DNA from: Nocardioides sp.
GTDB taxonomy: Bacteria; Actinomycetota; Actinomycetes; Propionibacteriales; Nocardioidaceae
Direction of reading: 5' to 3'
Assembly (NCBI RefSeq): GCF_030655615.1
Contig: NZ_JAURVJ010000122.1
Location: 1-57,270 of the forward strand
DNA: 57,270 bases
Shown: one piece after another, positions 14,748 through 23,410 of the stretch
Position numbering within the stretch: the first letter of the stretch is position 1
Layout: each line of letters opens with the position of its first letter
The notes under the pieces: model-generated
Databases searched by the model: none
Told to the model about the DNA's origin: nothing
Seen by the model: the letters and a program-made list of their open reading frames with translations, nothing else
Made by a program: the position numbers and the translations under genes

Positions 14748-16099
14748 GCCGGCACCGCAGCGCGCCGCTTGAGACCGGCCGGGATCTCCTTGGTGCGCAG
14801 GTCGTGCTCGTAGACGAAGTAGTCGAGCTGCTGCGTGTGCCGGGGCCGGTCGAGCACGTGGCCGGTGTAGAGCTGCTGGTCGGCGTCGATCACCCGCTCC
14901 ATCTCCTCCGGCGTCGGTGGCTGGTAGGCGCCGACGGCGTAGGCGGCGAGCAGCCTGGCCTGGGCCTCGACGAACGGGAACAGCGTCGGCGTCGACTGCG
15001 CGAAGCCGATGAAGACCAGGTCGTCGACGTCGGACTTGGGCATCCGCTTGAACAGCCGGATGTGGTTGCCCGGGGCGCTGAGGAAGTCGGGGTCGAAGAA
15101 CGGGAAGGTGATGTTGTAGCCCGTGGCGTAGACGATGACGTCGAAGTCGCCGGAGGTGCCGTCCTCGAAGTGGACCGTCCGGCCGTCGAGGCGGGCGACG
15201 TTGCCCTGGGGCGTGATGTCGCCCGACCCGAGCCGCAGCGGCAGCTCGACCGACTGGGTCGGGTGGGCCTCGAAGAACTTGTGGTTGGGCGCGGGCAGGC
15301 CGTAGAGCTCGGGGTTGGAACCGGTCATGAACTGCATCTTCTGGATCACCCAGCGCTGCCAGTGCAGCGGGATGTGGGGCGAGGTGACGAAGTACTTGTC
15401 GGCCGGCAGGCCGTAGACGTACTTGGGCACGATCCAGGCGCTGCTGCGCGTCGAGAGCGTCACCTCGTTCTGCAGCGACTTGCTCGACAGCTCGACCGCG
15501 ATGTCGGCGGCGCTGTTGCCGATGCCGACCACGAGGATGCGCTTGCCGCTGAAGTCGAGCGGGTCCTTGGGGTCGATGTAGTGGTGGGAGTGGATCGACT
15601 CGCCGGTGAACTCGCCCGCGAACTCCGCCGTCCGCGGGTCCCAGTGGTGGCCGTTGGCCACGACCAGCAGGTCGAAGCGGCGGGTGTCGCCGCGCTGGTC
15701 GGTGATCTCCCAGCCGCCGCCGTCGCCGTCCTCGCCGGACGGGAGCTTGGCCGCGTGGACCACGCCGTTCTCGAACTCGATGTGCCGGCGCAGGCCGAAC
15801 GCGTCGCAGTAGTCGTCGAGGTAGGCCTTGATCTGCGTGTGGTGCGGGAAGTCGGGATAGTCCTCGGGCATCGGGAAGTCCTTGAAGGACAGCCGGTGCT
15901 TGGACGTGTCGATGTGCAGCGAGCGGTAGGCGCTGCTGTGGCCGTTGGGGTTGCCGAAGGCCCAGTTGCCGCCGACCCGGTCGGAGGTCTCGAAGACCGT
16001 GAACGGGACGCCGTAGTCGGCGAGCATCTTGGCGGAGGTGAGCCCGCTGATGCCGGCGCCGATGACGGCGACGGTGGGCGTGGACGTGGTGTGGGTCAC
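14744..16099 (-). CDS. Flavin-containing monooxygenase (FMO/Baeyer-Villiger type)
   Basis: 451 residues from GTG 16099. FAD motif VAVIGAGISGL, GGNW, the FMO fingerprint FTGESIHSHHY (FxGxxxHxxxY), NADPH motif VVGIGNSAADIAVE and YATGYNITFPFF near the C-terminus are all present. Class B flavin monooxygenases insert oxygen into ketones or oxidise N/S atoms. Because a hydrolase is coupled in the same operon, a ketone-to-ester/lactone reaction followed by hydrolysis is plausible. An earlier in-frame start (16162) would cover the operator box and is not favoured. Divergent from an SDR with an 80-bp shared promoter. Confidence 0.85.
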   Translation of the reverse strand: MTHTTSTPTVAVIGAGISGLTSAKMLADYGVPFTVFETSDRVGGNWAFGNPNGHSSAYRSLHIDTSKHRLSFKDFPMPEDYPDFPHHTQIKAYLDDYCDAFGLRRHIEFENGVVHAAKLPSGEDGDGGGWEITDQRGDTRRFDLLVVANGHHWDPRTAEFAGEFTGESIHSHHYIDPKDPLDFSGKRILVVGIGNSAADIAVELSSKSLQNEVTLSTRSSAWIVPKYVYGLPADKYFVTSPHIPLHWQRWVIQKMQFMTGSNPELYGLPAPNHKFFEAHPTQSVELPLRLGSGDITPQGNVARLDGRTVHFEDGTSGDFDVIVYATGYNITFPFFDPDFLSAPGNHIRLFKRMPKSDVDDLVFIGFAQSTPTLFPFVEAQARLLAAYAVGAYQPPTPEEMERVIDADQQLYTGHVLDRPRHTQQLDYFVYEHDLRTKEIPAGLKRRAAVPA

Positions 16100-16121
16100 A
16101 GTCGCCGAGCGTACGCGGTAT

Positions 16122-16135
16122 TTGACACGCGTCAA
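16122..16135. promoter_or_regulatory. TTGACACGCGTCAA box
   Basis: This near-palindrome lies in the divergent promoter between the monooxygenase operon and the SDR. It matches the box before the amidohydrolase (9535-9548) in 13 consecutive bases. Probable TetR operator. Confidence 0.55.
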
Positions 16136-16154
16136 CGAATTCCTTGCCCGGATC

Positions 16155-16168
16155 TGGAACAAGTTCTA
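16155..16168. promoter_or_regulatory. Second KstR-like palindrome
   Basis: TGGAAC-AA-GTTCTA fits TnnAACnnGTTnnA except for its slightly weaker left arm, and ends 11 bp before the SDR ATG. It resembles the box at 887-900. Confidence 0.5.
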
Positions 16169-16179
16169 GTTTGAGGGCC

Positions 16180-16923
16180 ATGACTCGATTGGCGGTCGTC
16201 ATCGGTGGAGCCTCCGGCATCGGCGCGGGCATCGTCACGCGGCTGAGGGCCGACGGCTACGAGGTCGTGGTGGCCGACCGGACCCCGGGGGAGGGCGTCG
16301 AGACGGTCGACGTCACCGACGAGGCCGGCGTCGACGCGCTCTTCAGCTCCGTCGTAGAGCGGCACAGCCGCCTCGACGCGGTCGTCAACGCCGCCGGCAT
16401 CAGCACCTTCGGAGCGGTCGTCGACCACGACGCCGCGGAGTTCCGCGCGGTCGTCGACGTCTGCCTGACCGGTGGCTTCCTCGTGCTCAAGCACGCCGGC
16501 CGGCGCATGGCCGACCTCGGGCAGGGCGGCTCGCTGGTCAGCCTCGCCTCGCTCAACGCCCGGCAGCCGGGTGCCGGGCTGGCGGCGTACTGCGCGGCCA
16601 AGGCGGGCCTCGTCATGCTCACCCAGGTCACCGCGCTCGAGCTCGGCCCGCGTGGCATCCGCGTCAACGCGGTCTCGCCCGGCCTGGTCGTCACCCCGCT
16701 CACCGCCCCGGCGATGGACGTGCCCGGGGTCCGCGAGGACTACCTCGACAACACCCCGCTCGGTCGCGCCGGCACGGTCGAGGAGGTCGCCGCCGCGGTC
16801 GCGTTCCTGTGCTCCGACGAGTCGTCGTGGATGACCGGCGAGACCCTCGACCTCAACGGCGGCGCGCACCTCAAGCGCTACCCCGACCTGCCGGCCCACA
16901 TCGAGCGGATGCTGGCTCCGTAG
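16180..16923 (+). CDS. SDR family oxidoreductase
   Basis: 247 residues from ATG 16180. Cofactor motif GGASGIGAG, ADRTPGEG, DVTDEAG, NAAGIS (NAG region), catalytic Ser in LVSLASLNA, YCAAK (YxxxK) and VSPGLVVTPLTAP. The final GETLDLNGGAHL is typical of classical SDRs. The Asp in VVVADRT suggests NAD(H). A KstR-like palindrome just upstream suggests steroid or alicyclic alcohol oxidation, by inference. The upstream GTG at 16144 would overlap the operator and is rejected. Confidence 0.85.
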   Translation: MTRLAVVIGGASGIGAGIVTRLRADGYEVVVADRTPGEGVETVDVTDEAGVDALFSSVVERHSRLDAVVNAAGISTFGAVVDHDAAEFRAVVDVCLTGGFLVLKHAGRRMADLGQGGSLVSLASLNARQPGAGLAAYCAAKAGLVMLTQVTALELGPRGIRVNAVSPGLVVTPLTAPAMDVPGVREDYLDNTPLGRAGTVEEVAAAVAFLCSDESSWMTGETLDLNGGAHLKRYPDLPAHIERMLAP

Positions 16924-16933
16924 GCTGGGCGTC

Positions 16934-18100
16934 GTGCAGTGCGGCTACTTCGACGCAGGACTCTGCCGCTCCTGCACCCACCTGCTGACGCCTTACGTCG
17001 ACCAGCTCGCTGCCAAGGACGCCCGCGCCCGCGCCGCGCTCGACGGCCACCCCGGCATGGCCTGGCTGCCGCCGGTCGCGAGCGCCGAGGCGGGCTTCCG
17101 CAACAAGGCCAAGATGGTCGTCGCCGGGACGGTCGAGGCGCCGACGCTGGGCATCCTCGACACCGACGGACGTGGGGTCGACCTGCGCTCGTGCGGGCTC
17201 TACTCGCCGACCGTGCACGCCCTGCTGCCGGCGCTCGCGCGGCTGGTCACGACCGCCGGCCTCACGCCGTACGACGTCCCGTCGCGCCGCGGCGAGCTCA
17301 AGCACGTCCTGGTGACCGAGTCGCCGGGCGGCGAGCTGCTCGTGCGCTGGGTGCTGCGGTCCACCGAGCCGCTGCCGCGGCTGCGCAAGCACCTCCCGGC
17401 GCTGCTCGCCGAGCACCCCGAGGTGGTGGTGGCCAGCGCCAACCTGCAGCCCGAGCACAAGGCGGTGCTCGAGGGTGACGAGGAGGTGCTGCTGACCGAG
17501 CGGACCACGCTGCGGGTGGAGGTCGACGGGATCGGGCTGCACCTCGGTCCGCGCAGCTTCTTCCAGACCAACACCGCCGTGGCGGCCGCTCTCTACCGCC
17601 AGGCGCGGGAGTGGGCCGACGAGGCGGCGCCGGCGAGCGTGCTCGACCTCTACTGCGGGGTCGGCGGGTTCGCGCTGCACCTCGCGGCGCCCGGCCGACG
17701 CGTGCACGGCGTCGAGGTGAGCGAGCAGGCCGTGGCCAGTGCGCGCACGACCGCATCCGAGCTCGGCCTGGTCGACGTGACGTTCGCGGCCGGCGACGCC
17801 ACCGGGACGGCGGGACCCGACGCCGACCTCGTCGTCGTCAACCCGCCGCGGCGCGGCCTCGGTCCCGAGCTGTGCGCGACGCTCGAGGCGTCGGCGGCGA
17901 CGACCCTCGTCTACTCGAGCTGCAACGCGACGACCCTGGCCCGCGACCTGGCGGCGCTGCCGTCGTGGTCACCGCGGCGGGCGCGGCTGCTCGACATGTT
18001 CCCGCACACCGACCACTACGAGGTGATCGTGCTGCTGGACCGGGCAGGACGGGCCGACCGGGCCGACCGGGCTCAGACCGCGGCGGGCAGCGAGAAGTAG
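16934..18100 (+). CDS. rlmC: 23S rRNA m5U747 methyltransferase RlmC
   Basis: 388 residues, GTG start. The N-terminus QCGYFDAGLCRSCTH with Cys 3, 11 and 14 and a later Cys (LRSCGLY) matches the iron-sulfur cysteines of RlmC/RumB. GFRNKAKMVVAG, RRGELKHVLVTES, GPRSFFQTN, LDLYCGVGGF (SAM motif I), VVNPPRRGLG and the catalytic YSSCNATTLARDL follow, and the enzyme ends near DMFPHTDHYEVIVLL. It resembles Escherichia coli RumB over its whole length. It should methylate U747 of 23S rRNA. The last 30 residues are a low-complexity RADRADRA tail that overlaps the convergent kinase gene by 28 bp. Confidence 0.9.
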   Translation: MQCGYFDAGLCRSCTHLLTPYVDQLAAKDARARAALDGHPGMAWLPPVASAEAGFRNKAKMVVAGTVEAPTLGILDTDGRGVDLRSCGLYSPTVHALLPALARLVTTAGLTPYDVPSRRGELKHVLVTESPGGELLVRWVLRSTEPLPRLRKHLPALLAEHPEVVVASANLQPEHKAVLEGDEEVLLTERTTLRVEVDGIGLHLGPRSFFQTNTAVAAALYRQAREWADEAAPASVLDLYCGVGGFALHLAAPGRRVHGVEVSEQAVASARTTASELGLVDVTFAAGDATGTAGPDADLVVVNPPRRGLGPELCATLEASAATTLVYSSCNATTLARDLAALPSWSPRRARLLDMFPHTDHYEVIVLLDRAGRADRADRAQTAAGSEK

Positions 18101-19362
18101 AACGCCGCGCCGACGTGCTTCTCGCCCTCGGCGCTGACCTGGCCGCCGTGCATCTCGACGATCCGGGCGACCGACGCCAGGCCCATGCCGACGCCGGGGA
18201 ACTCGTCGGCGCTGTGGAGCCGGGCCATCGGCCGGAAGAGCCGCCCGACGTCCTCGGCGTCGAACCCGTCCCCGTTGTCGCGGACCACGAAGGTGCGAAA
18301 CGCGTCGGCGCTGCCGATCCGGCCCACGCTCATGTGGCCCTGGGTGACGCTCAGCAGCTCGATGCAGGCGTCGGGCACGTCGCGGGTGTACTTGACCGCG
18401 TTGCCCAGCAGGTTCTCGATCATCAGGTAGGCGAGGTCGGGATCGGCGATGGCGTCGAGCCCGTCCTCGATCCGGATCTCGATGTGGCGGTCACCGGTGA
18501 GGGCGCCGAGCTGGTCGGCCACCTGCCGCGCGATCTCGCTCAGGTCGACGGTCGCAGGCTCGATGTCGCGGTCGGTGATGCGGTAGACGCCGAGCATGGT
18601 GTCGATCTGCTCGGTGATCCGACGACCGGACTCGACGATCGTGCGGGCGAAGGCGTGGGCGGCCTCGGCCGCCGCTGCCGCCCCCGCGGCCTCGGCGGCG
18701 GGCGCGTCGCTGACGACGTCGTCGAGGAGCTCGGCGTAGCCCAGCATGGCGATGAGCGGGTCGCGGAGGTCGTGGACGATGGTGTGGACCGCGGCCTCGA
18801 GCTCGTCGGCGCGCTGCGCCAGCTCGTCGCGCTCGTCGCTGCGCCGGACGATCGCGCCGCGCAGCTCGAGGTTCTCGATGGCGACGGCGGCGCTGTTGGC
18901 GATCACGCCCAGCAGCCGCACCTCGTCGGCGTCGGCGACGTGGTGCTCGGCCCAGTAGGCGCCGATCGCGCCGAGCGGGTCGGCGGTGCGGATGGGCACC
19001 ATGGCCAGGCTCTGCACGAACGTCGGGCGGTAGGCGTCGTGGGGGATGCGCTCGTCGGCGTAGATGTCAGGGACGACGACGGGCTCGCGGTGGAGCATCG
19101 CCCAGCCGCTGATGCAGCTGCTGAGCGGGAAGCGCGAGCCCTTCCACAGCGGGCTGATCGCGTCCTCGTCGGCGTAGTGGCAGCAGCCGTCCTCGCGCAG
19201 CACGAACGAGGCTCCGTCGCAGCCGAGGGCCGCGCGCACCGCCTCGGTGACGACGCCGGTGACCCGGTCGAGGGTCGTCGCGGTGGACAGGCGCTCGATG
19301 GTGGCGACCAGCACCTGTGCGCTGTGCTCGTTCGATCCGATGTCATGCAGTCCGAGCTGCAC
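18073..19362 (-). CDS. GAF-domain sensor histidine kinase
   Basis: 429 residues from GTG 19362. A GAF domain spans about 20-165 (GCDGASFVLREDGCCHYADED, FPLSSCISGWAM). A coiled linker leads to the phosphoacceptor helix (HTIVHDLRDPLIAMLGYAELL, His in HDLRDP). The ATPase domain carries the N box ENLLGNAVKYT, G1 DNGDGFD, F-like RLFRPMARLH and G2 GVGMGLASV. No transmembrane segment is visible, so it is cytosolic. No response regulator is adjacent, making it an orphan kinase. An Ala-rich stretch (about 215-230) interrupts the region after the H box. A palindrome resembling a CsoR box lies about 95 bp upstream. Confidence 0.9.
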   Translation of the reverse strand: MQLGLHDIGSNEHSAQVLVATIERLSTATTLDRVTGVVTEAVRAALGCDGASFVLREDGCCHYADEDAISPLWKGSRFPLSSCISGWAMLHREPVVVPDIYADERIPHDAYRPTFVQSLAMVPIRTADPLGAIGAYWAEHHVADADEVRLLGVIANSAAVAIENLELRGAIVRRSDERDELAQRADELEAAVHTIVHDLRDPLIAMLGYAELLDDVVSDAPAAEAAGAAAAAEAAHAFARTIVESGRRITEQIDTMLGVYRITDRDIEPATVDLSEIARQVADQLGALTGDRHIEIRIEDGLDAIADPDLAYLMIENLLGNAVKYTRDVPDACIELLSVTQGHMSVGRIGSADAFRTFVVRDNGDGFDAEDVGRLFRPMARLHSADEFPGVGMGLASVARIVEMHGGQVSAEGEKHVGAAFYFSLPAAV

Positions 19363-19409
19363 GGCAAGACCCCCTGTCTCGACCCCCCCAGGTCCTGCAC
19401 TCGAGCATG

Positions 19410-19427
19410 CATACCGAGGTAGGTATG
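19410..19427. promoter_or_regulatory. CATACC/GGTATG inverted repeat before the kinase
   Basis: CATACC-GAGGTA-GGTATG, with a nested TACC...GGTA, lies about 48 bp upstream of the kinase start. It could be an operator or a small hairpin. The ligand protein is unknown. Confidence 0.3.
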
Positions 19428-19454
19428 AGGGTACGTGCGAAAGCGGCGTTGAAA

Positions 19455-19470
19455 ATACCCTTGGGGGTAT
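19455..19470. promoter_or_regulatory. ATACCC-TTGG-GGGTAT palindrome (CsoR-like)
   Basis: Perfect 6-bp arms with a 4-nt spacer between selO (its TGA starts at 19470 on the plus map) and the kinase. It resembles the GTACCC...GGGTAC site before csoR at 24307. It may mark copper-linked control of the kinase or act as a small terminator for selO. Confidence 0.35.
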
Positions 19471-20963
19471 CAGGTTCCGCAGTAGGTCGTGTATTGACCG
19501 AACGTGTCAGGAGCCGCGCCAGCATATGCCTGGAAATCGGCCGATTCGCCCCACGGAGACGCTATCGCGGCGAGCAGCGGACCGAGGGGAGCGAGGTCGC
19601 CGGCGGTCGCTGCGGTGAGTGCCTCCTCGACGAGGTGGTTGCGGGGGACGCGGACCGGGTTGGTCCGCTCCATCAGGTCGCGGTCGGGACCGAGCGACTC
19701 CCAGCGCTGCTGCCAGGAGTCGAACGTGACGACGTCGAGCACGTGGTCACGGGCGGTCCCGGCGTGCAGGTGGACGAGGAACGACGTCAGGTCGGGGTGG
19801 TCGGTCTGGAGGATCGCGAGGAAGTCGTCGACGACGCCGGCCGCAGCCTCGCTCGTGGCGGCCTCGTCGGCCAGGCCGAGCTTGGCCCGCCAGCCGTCGT
19901 CCCAGGCCTGCGAGTAGCGCGGCCGGAAGCCCTGCAGGGCGGTCGTGGCCAGGGTGATCGCCTCGGCCTCGTCGTCGTGGAACAGCGGCAGCAGCGCCTC
20001 GGCGAGCCGGGCGAGGTCCCACTCGGCCATCGGCGGCTGGTTGCCGTAGGCGTAGCGGCCACCCTCGTCGATCGAGCTGAACGTGGTGGTCGGGTCGAAC
20101 GCCTCGAGGAACGCACACGGCCCGTAGTCGATGGTCTCGCCCGAGATCGTCACGTTGTCGGTGTTCATCACGCCGTGCACGAAGCCGACCAGCATCCACC
20201 GGGCGACCAGGTCGGCCTGGGCGGCGACCACGGCCTCGAACAGCGCGAGGGCGGGGCCACCCGGGCGGTCGGTGGCGTGGGCCGCGTCGGGGTGGTGGCG
20301 GGCGACCGCGTGGTCGACCAGGCGGCGCAGCAGGTCGGGGTGCCGGTCACCCTCACCGCCCGCGAGCGCCCGGGCGTACTGGAACGAGCCGACGCGCAGG
20401 TGGCTCGACGCGACGCGGGTCAGGACCGCTCCGGGCATCGGCACCTCGCGCTGCACGGTGCGCCCGGTCGCGACGACGGCCAGCGCCCGGGTCGTCGGGA
20501 CGCCGAGCGCGTGCATGGCCTCGCTGACGACGTACTCGCGCAGCATCGGGCCGACGACCGCGAGCCCGTCACCGCCGCGCGCGAAGGGCGTGCGGCCGGA
20601 GCCCTTGAGGTGGAGGTCGCGCAGCGTGCCGTCGGGGGTGGTGAGCTCGCCGAGCAGGAGCGCGCGGCCGTCGCCGAGCCGCGGTGAGTAGCCGCCGAAC
20701 TGGTGGCCCGCATAGGCCTGCGCGACCGGCCGGGCGCCCTCGGGCACGAGGTTGCCCACGAGGAACCGGACGCCGTCGTCGGTGCGCAGCCACGCGGGGT
20801 CGAGGCCGAGCTCGACGGCGAGGGGCTGGTTGAGGACGAGCAGCTGCGGCGCCGGCGCGGTCTCGGCCTGCCAGTCGAGCGCGAGCTCGGGGAGGTCGTC
20901 GGCGAACCGGTGGCTGAGGGTGACCGGCAGCGTCGGCGAGGTCGGGACGGTCTCGGCGGTCAT
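19470..20963 (-). CDS. selO: Protein adenylyltransferase SelO
   Basis: 497 residues, the usual length for SelO/YdiU (UPF0061). Landmarks: [97 protein letters not shown] (catalytic-loop and metal Asp), then [13 protein letters not shown] and a terminal YTTYCGT. SelO is a pseudokinase-fold enzyme that transfers AMP to Ser/Thr/Tyr of redox proteins. The conserved C-terminal Cys is kept (Cys, not Sec). It is a single gene with its own promoter next to the epimerase. Confidence 0.95.
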   Translation of the reverse strand: MTAETVPTSPTLPVTLSHRFADDLPELALDWQAETAPAPQLLVLNQPLAVELGLDPAWLRTDDGVRFLVGNLVPEGARPVAQAYAGHQFGGYSPRLGDGRALLLGELTTPDGTLRDLHLKGSGRTPFARGGDGLAVVGPMLREYVVSEAMHALGVPTTRALAVVATGRTVQREVPMPGAVLTRVASSHLRVGSFQYARALAGGEGDRHPDLLRRLVDHAVARHHPDAAHATDRPGGPALALFEAVVAAQADLVARWMLVGFVHGVMNTDNVTISGETIDYGPCAFLEAFDPTTTFSSIDEGGRYAYGNQPPMAEWDLARLAEALLPLFHDDEAEAITLATTALQGFRPRYSQAWDDGWRAKLGLADEAATSEAAAGVVDDFLAILQTDHPDLTSFLVHLHAGTARDHVLDVVTFDSWQQRWESLGPDRDLMERTNPVRVPRNHLVEEALTAATAGDLAPLGPLLAAIASPWGESADFQAYAGAAPDTFGQYTTYCGT

Positions 20964-21020
20964 GCCTCCCAGGCTACTGAGTCCACGGTGCGGGCCCGGC
21001 TCGACGGGGGACGGCCGCCG

Positions 21021-21983
21021 CTAACGGAGGGCCCGCACCTGGGCCACGAGGTCGGCGGCGGCGCCCTCCCAGCTGGGGTGCTCGAACACGAAGCCCGCGT
21101 CGAGCAGCCGGCCGGGCACGACCCGGCGGCTCTTGAGCAGCAGCTCGGGGTCGGAACGCAGCGCCCACGCGCCGAGGCCGGCCATCCGCCTCGTGGCCGG
21201 GAGGGCGGGCCGGCGTCCCCAGGCGCGGCGGAGGGTGCGGGCGAAGTCGCGCTGGGGGAGCGGGTCGGGAGCGGCCAGGTTGACCGGCCCGTCGAGGTCG
21301 TCGCGCTCGAGCAGGAAGAGGACGGCCCGCACGAAGTCGTCGCCGTGGATCCACGACACGTGCTGCCCGCCGCCCGCGACCGGGCCGCCGAGCCCGAGCC
21401 GCGCCAGCCACAGCAGGTAGTCGAGGATGCTGCCCCGGTCGGGGCTCAGCACCAGCGCCGTCCGCAGCGCGACCCGCCGGGTGCGGGGCAGGTCGGCCTC
21501 GGCCTGCGCGGCCTCCCAGTGCCGGGCGATGCGGACGCTGTACTCCCAGTAGAGCGGTACGTCGGGCTCATCGCCCCCGATCACCCCGGTCGCCTCGTCG
21601 TGCGCCCGGCCGTGGGAGCGCGCGTCGGCGTAGATGGTCGCGGTGCTCATCTGGAGCCACACCCGCGGCGGCCGGTCGGCCTTCATGATGGCCTCGCCGA
21701 CCACCCGCGTCGACTCGACCCGGGAGTCCATCATCTGGCGCAGGTGGGTGTCGGTGTAGCGGCAGCTCACGCTGCGCCCCGCCAGGTTGACCACCGCGTC
21801 GGCGCCGTCGAGCTCGTCGGCCCAGGCCCCGAGCGTCCGCCCGTCCCAGACCACGTGCCTTACGCCGTCCTCCAGCGTCTCGGGTCGCCGGCTCAGCACG
21901 ACCACCTCGTGCCCCCGCTCGACGAGTGCGCGCCGCAGGACGGCCCCGACGTGCCCGGTTCCCCCGGGGATGACGATCTTCAT
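21021..21983 (-). CDS. TIGR01777-family NAD(P)-dependent epimerase (DUF1731)
   Basis: 320 residues from ATG 21983 (MKIVIPGGTGHVGAVL). The Rossmann motif is GGTGHVG; VVNLAGRSVSCRYT, STATIYADA and YWEYSVRIARHWE are typical of the family, and the C-terminal LPQRDFARTLRRAWGR...ATRRMAGLGAW...SRRVVPGRLLDAGFVFEHP is the DUF1731 domain. Members are extended SDRs of poorly known role. The apparent TTG start at 22001 overlaps a palindromic operator and is not chosen. Confidence 0.85.
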   Translation of the reverse strand: MKIVIPGGTGHVGAVLRRALVERGHEVVVLSRRPETLEDGVRHVVWDGRTLGAWADELDGADAVVNLAGRSVSCRYTDTHLRQMMDSRVESTRVVGEAIMKADRPPRVWLQMSTATIYADARSHGRAHDEATGVIGGDEPDVPLYWEYSVRIARHWEAAQAEADLPRTRRVALRTALVLSPDRGSILDYLLWLARLGLGGPVAGGGQHVSWIHGDDFVRAVLFLLERDDLDGPVNLAAPDPLPQRDFARTLRRAWGRRPALPATRRMAGLGAWALRSDPELLLKSRRVVPGRLLDAGFVFEHPSWEGAAADLVAQVRALR

Positions 21984-22002
21984 GAGGGCAGCGTACGACA
22001 AT

Positions 22003-22018
22003 TTTGAACGAGTTCAAA
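22003..22018. promoter_or_regulatory. TTTGAAC-GA-GTTCAAA palindrome
   Basis: Perfect 7-bp arms and a 2-nt spacer, about 20 bp before the epimerase ATG. It is AT-rich in a GC-rich setting. This position and form suggest a repressor operator for the epimerase gene. No candidate regulator is adjacent. Confidence 0.5.
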
Positions 22019-22048
22019 TCAGCGGGCGAGGTCAGCAGGTCGGCTGTG

Positions 22049-22110
22049 ACTCACCGTCCGTGGGACTCACCCGCCCGAATTCGGGCGGGTAAGTCGTCTG
22101 GACGGTGAGT
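22049..22110. terminator. Long hairpin between the OYE-type reductase and epimerase genes
   Basis: An outer perfect 11-bp stem (ACTCACCGTCC, 22049-22059, with 22100-22110) encloses a 4-bp stem and a perfect 22-nt palindrome (22069-22090, centre GAATTC). It follows the minus-strand reductase stop at 22145, so it probably terminates that transcript, although no U-tract is present. Confidence 0.6.
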
Positions 22111-22144
22111 TACTTGTCCGCCGGGCCCGGCACCCCCCGGCGTG

Positions 22145-23218
22145 TCACCCGACGACGAAGTCGTCCCAGTTGGTGGCGAGGTAGTCGACGAACGCCGGGC
22201 CGACGGACTCGGCCTCGAGGTGGGCACGGGTGACGGGCTGGGGGAGGCTGGCCCAGCCGGGGTCGGCGATCGCGCGGGCGGGGAAGTCGTGGTGCAGGAT
22301 GCCGCCGGTCCCGACGGTGACGAAGTCGGCGCCGCGGTCGAGGCACCAGGTCGCGTCGGCGGCCGAGAGGACCTTGCCGGCGACGCCCAGGGCGACGCCG
22401 TGGCGGGGCAGGTCGGTGAAGTGCGCCACCAGCAGGTCGTCGTCGGCGCCGCCGTGGACGGCCTTGCGGACGTCCCACAGCGACAGGTCGAGGTGGTCGA
22501 CGAGCCCCGAGGCGAGGATCTCGCCGGTCAGCGTGACGGTCTCGCCGAGGTCCATGCCGAACCGCTCGGGGGAGAGTCGCAGGCCGACCTGGAAGTCGGG
22601 GCGGGTGCTCTCGCGGATGCCGCGCAGCACCTCCCAGAGGAAGCGCGAGCGGCCGGCCAGGTCGCCGCCGTAGTCGTCGGTGCGGAGGTTCTTGCGGGCG
22701 TCGAGGAACTGGGCGGCGAGGTAGCCGTGCGCGCCGTGCACCTGGACGCCGTCGAAGCCGGCCCGGTCCGACCGCACGGCCGCGGCGACGAAGTCGTCGA
22801 CCGCCTGCCGCACCTCGGCGGTGGTGAGGGCCCGGGCGCCCTTGGCCTCGTCGTCCCAGGGCGCCACGACCTGCTCGCCCGAGGCGGCGCTGCTGGCGCG
22901 GATGCCGCCGTGGTGGAGCTGGACCGACGACACGCTGCCGGCGGCGCGGATCTCGTCGGCGAGCCGGCGCAGCGCGGGGAGCTGGCTGTCCTCGGCCACG
23001 CCGAGCTGGCCGGGCCAGGCGTTGCCCGCGCGGACGACGTACGCCGCGCAGGTCATCGTCAGGCCGAACCCGCCCTCCGCCCGCGCCACGAGCCAGCGCC
23101 GCTCGTCGTCGCCGAGCGACCCGTCGGGGTGGCTCTGCAGGTTGGTCAGCGGGGCGAGCGCGAGGCGGTTGGGCCAGGCGGGGCCGTGCGGGAGCGAGAG
23201 GGGATCGGCGAGGTTCAC
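22145..23218 (-). CDS. NADH:flavin oxidoreductase, old yellow enzyme family
   Basis: 357 residues from GTG 23218. The FMN TIM barrel shows NRLALAPLTNLQSHPDG, SVQLHHGG, GFDGVQVHGAHGYLAAQFLD (catalytic HGAH), GGDLAGRSRFLWEVL (GGxxxxRxR) and FVTVGTGGILHHDFP. Only the barrel is present, without the C-terminal FeS/FAD part of 2,4-dienoyl-CoA reductases. It should reduce activated C=C bonds with NAD(P)H; the substrate is unknown. Divergent from the thioesterase with about 190 bp of shared upstream DNA in which I see no clear operator. Confidence 0.85.
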   Translation of the reverse strand: MNLADPLSLPHGPAWPNRLALAPLTNLQSHPDGSLGDDERRWLVARAEGGFGLTMTCAAYVVRAGNAWPGQLGVAEDSQLPALRRLADEIRAAGSVSSVQLHHGGIRASSAASGEQVVAPWDDEAKGARALTTAEVRQAVDDFVAAAVRSDRAGFDGVQVHGAHGYLAAQFLDARKNLRTDDYGGDLAGRSRFLWEVLRGIRESTRPDFQVGLRLSPERFGMDLGETVTLTGEILASGLVDHLDLSLWDVRKAVHGGADDDLLVAHFTDLPRHGVALGVAGKVLSAADATWCLDRGADFVTVGTGGILHHDFPARAIADPGWASLPQPVTRAHLEAESVGPAFVDYLATNWDDFVVG

Positions 23219-23410
23219 GGCTCCATCCTCCGGGGTCGGGCCACGGCCGACCGGAGCGGCCCGTCGCTCCCCGCGACAGACCGCTCCGGGGCCGCCGGAG
23301 GGGCCACCTGTGGGGAATGGCCCCGCGGCAACGGCTCCGTGCCCCGTCCCGCGACGGCTAGCGGAGGGTCCAGACCACTTGACCGCCTGTGCCACGTCTA
23401 CGGTCTCCGG

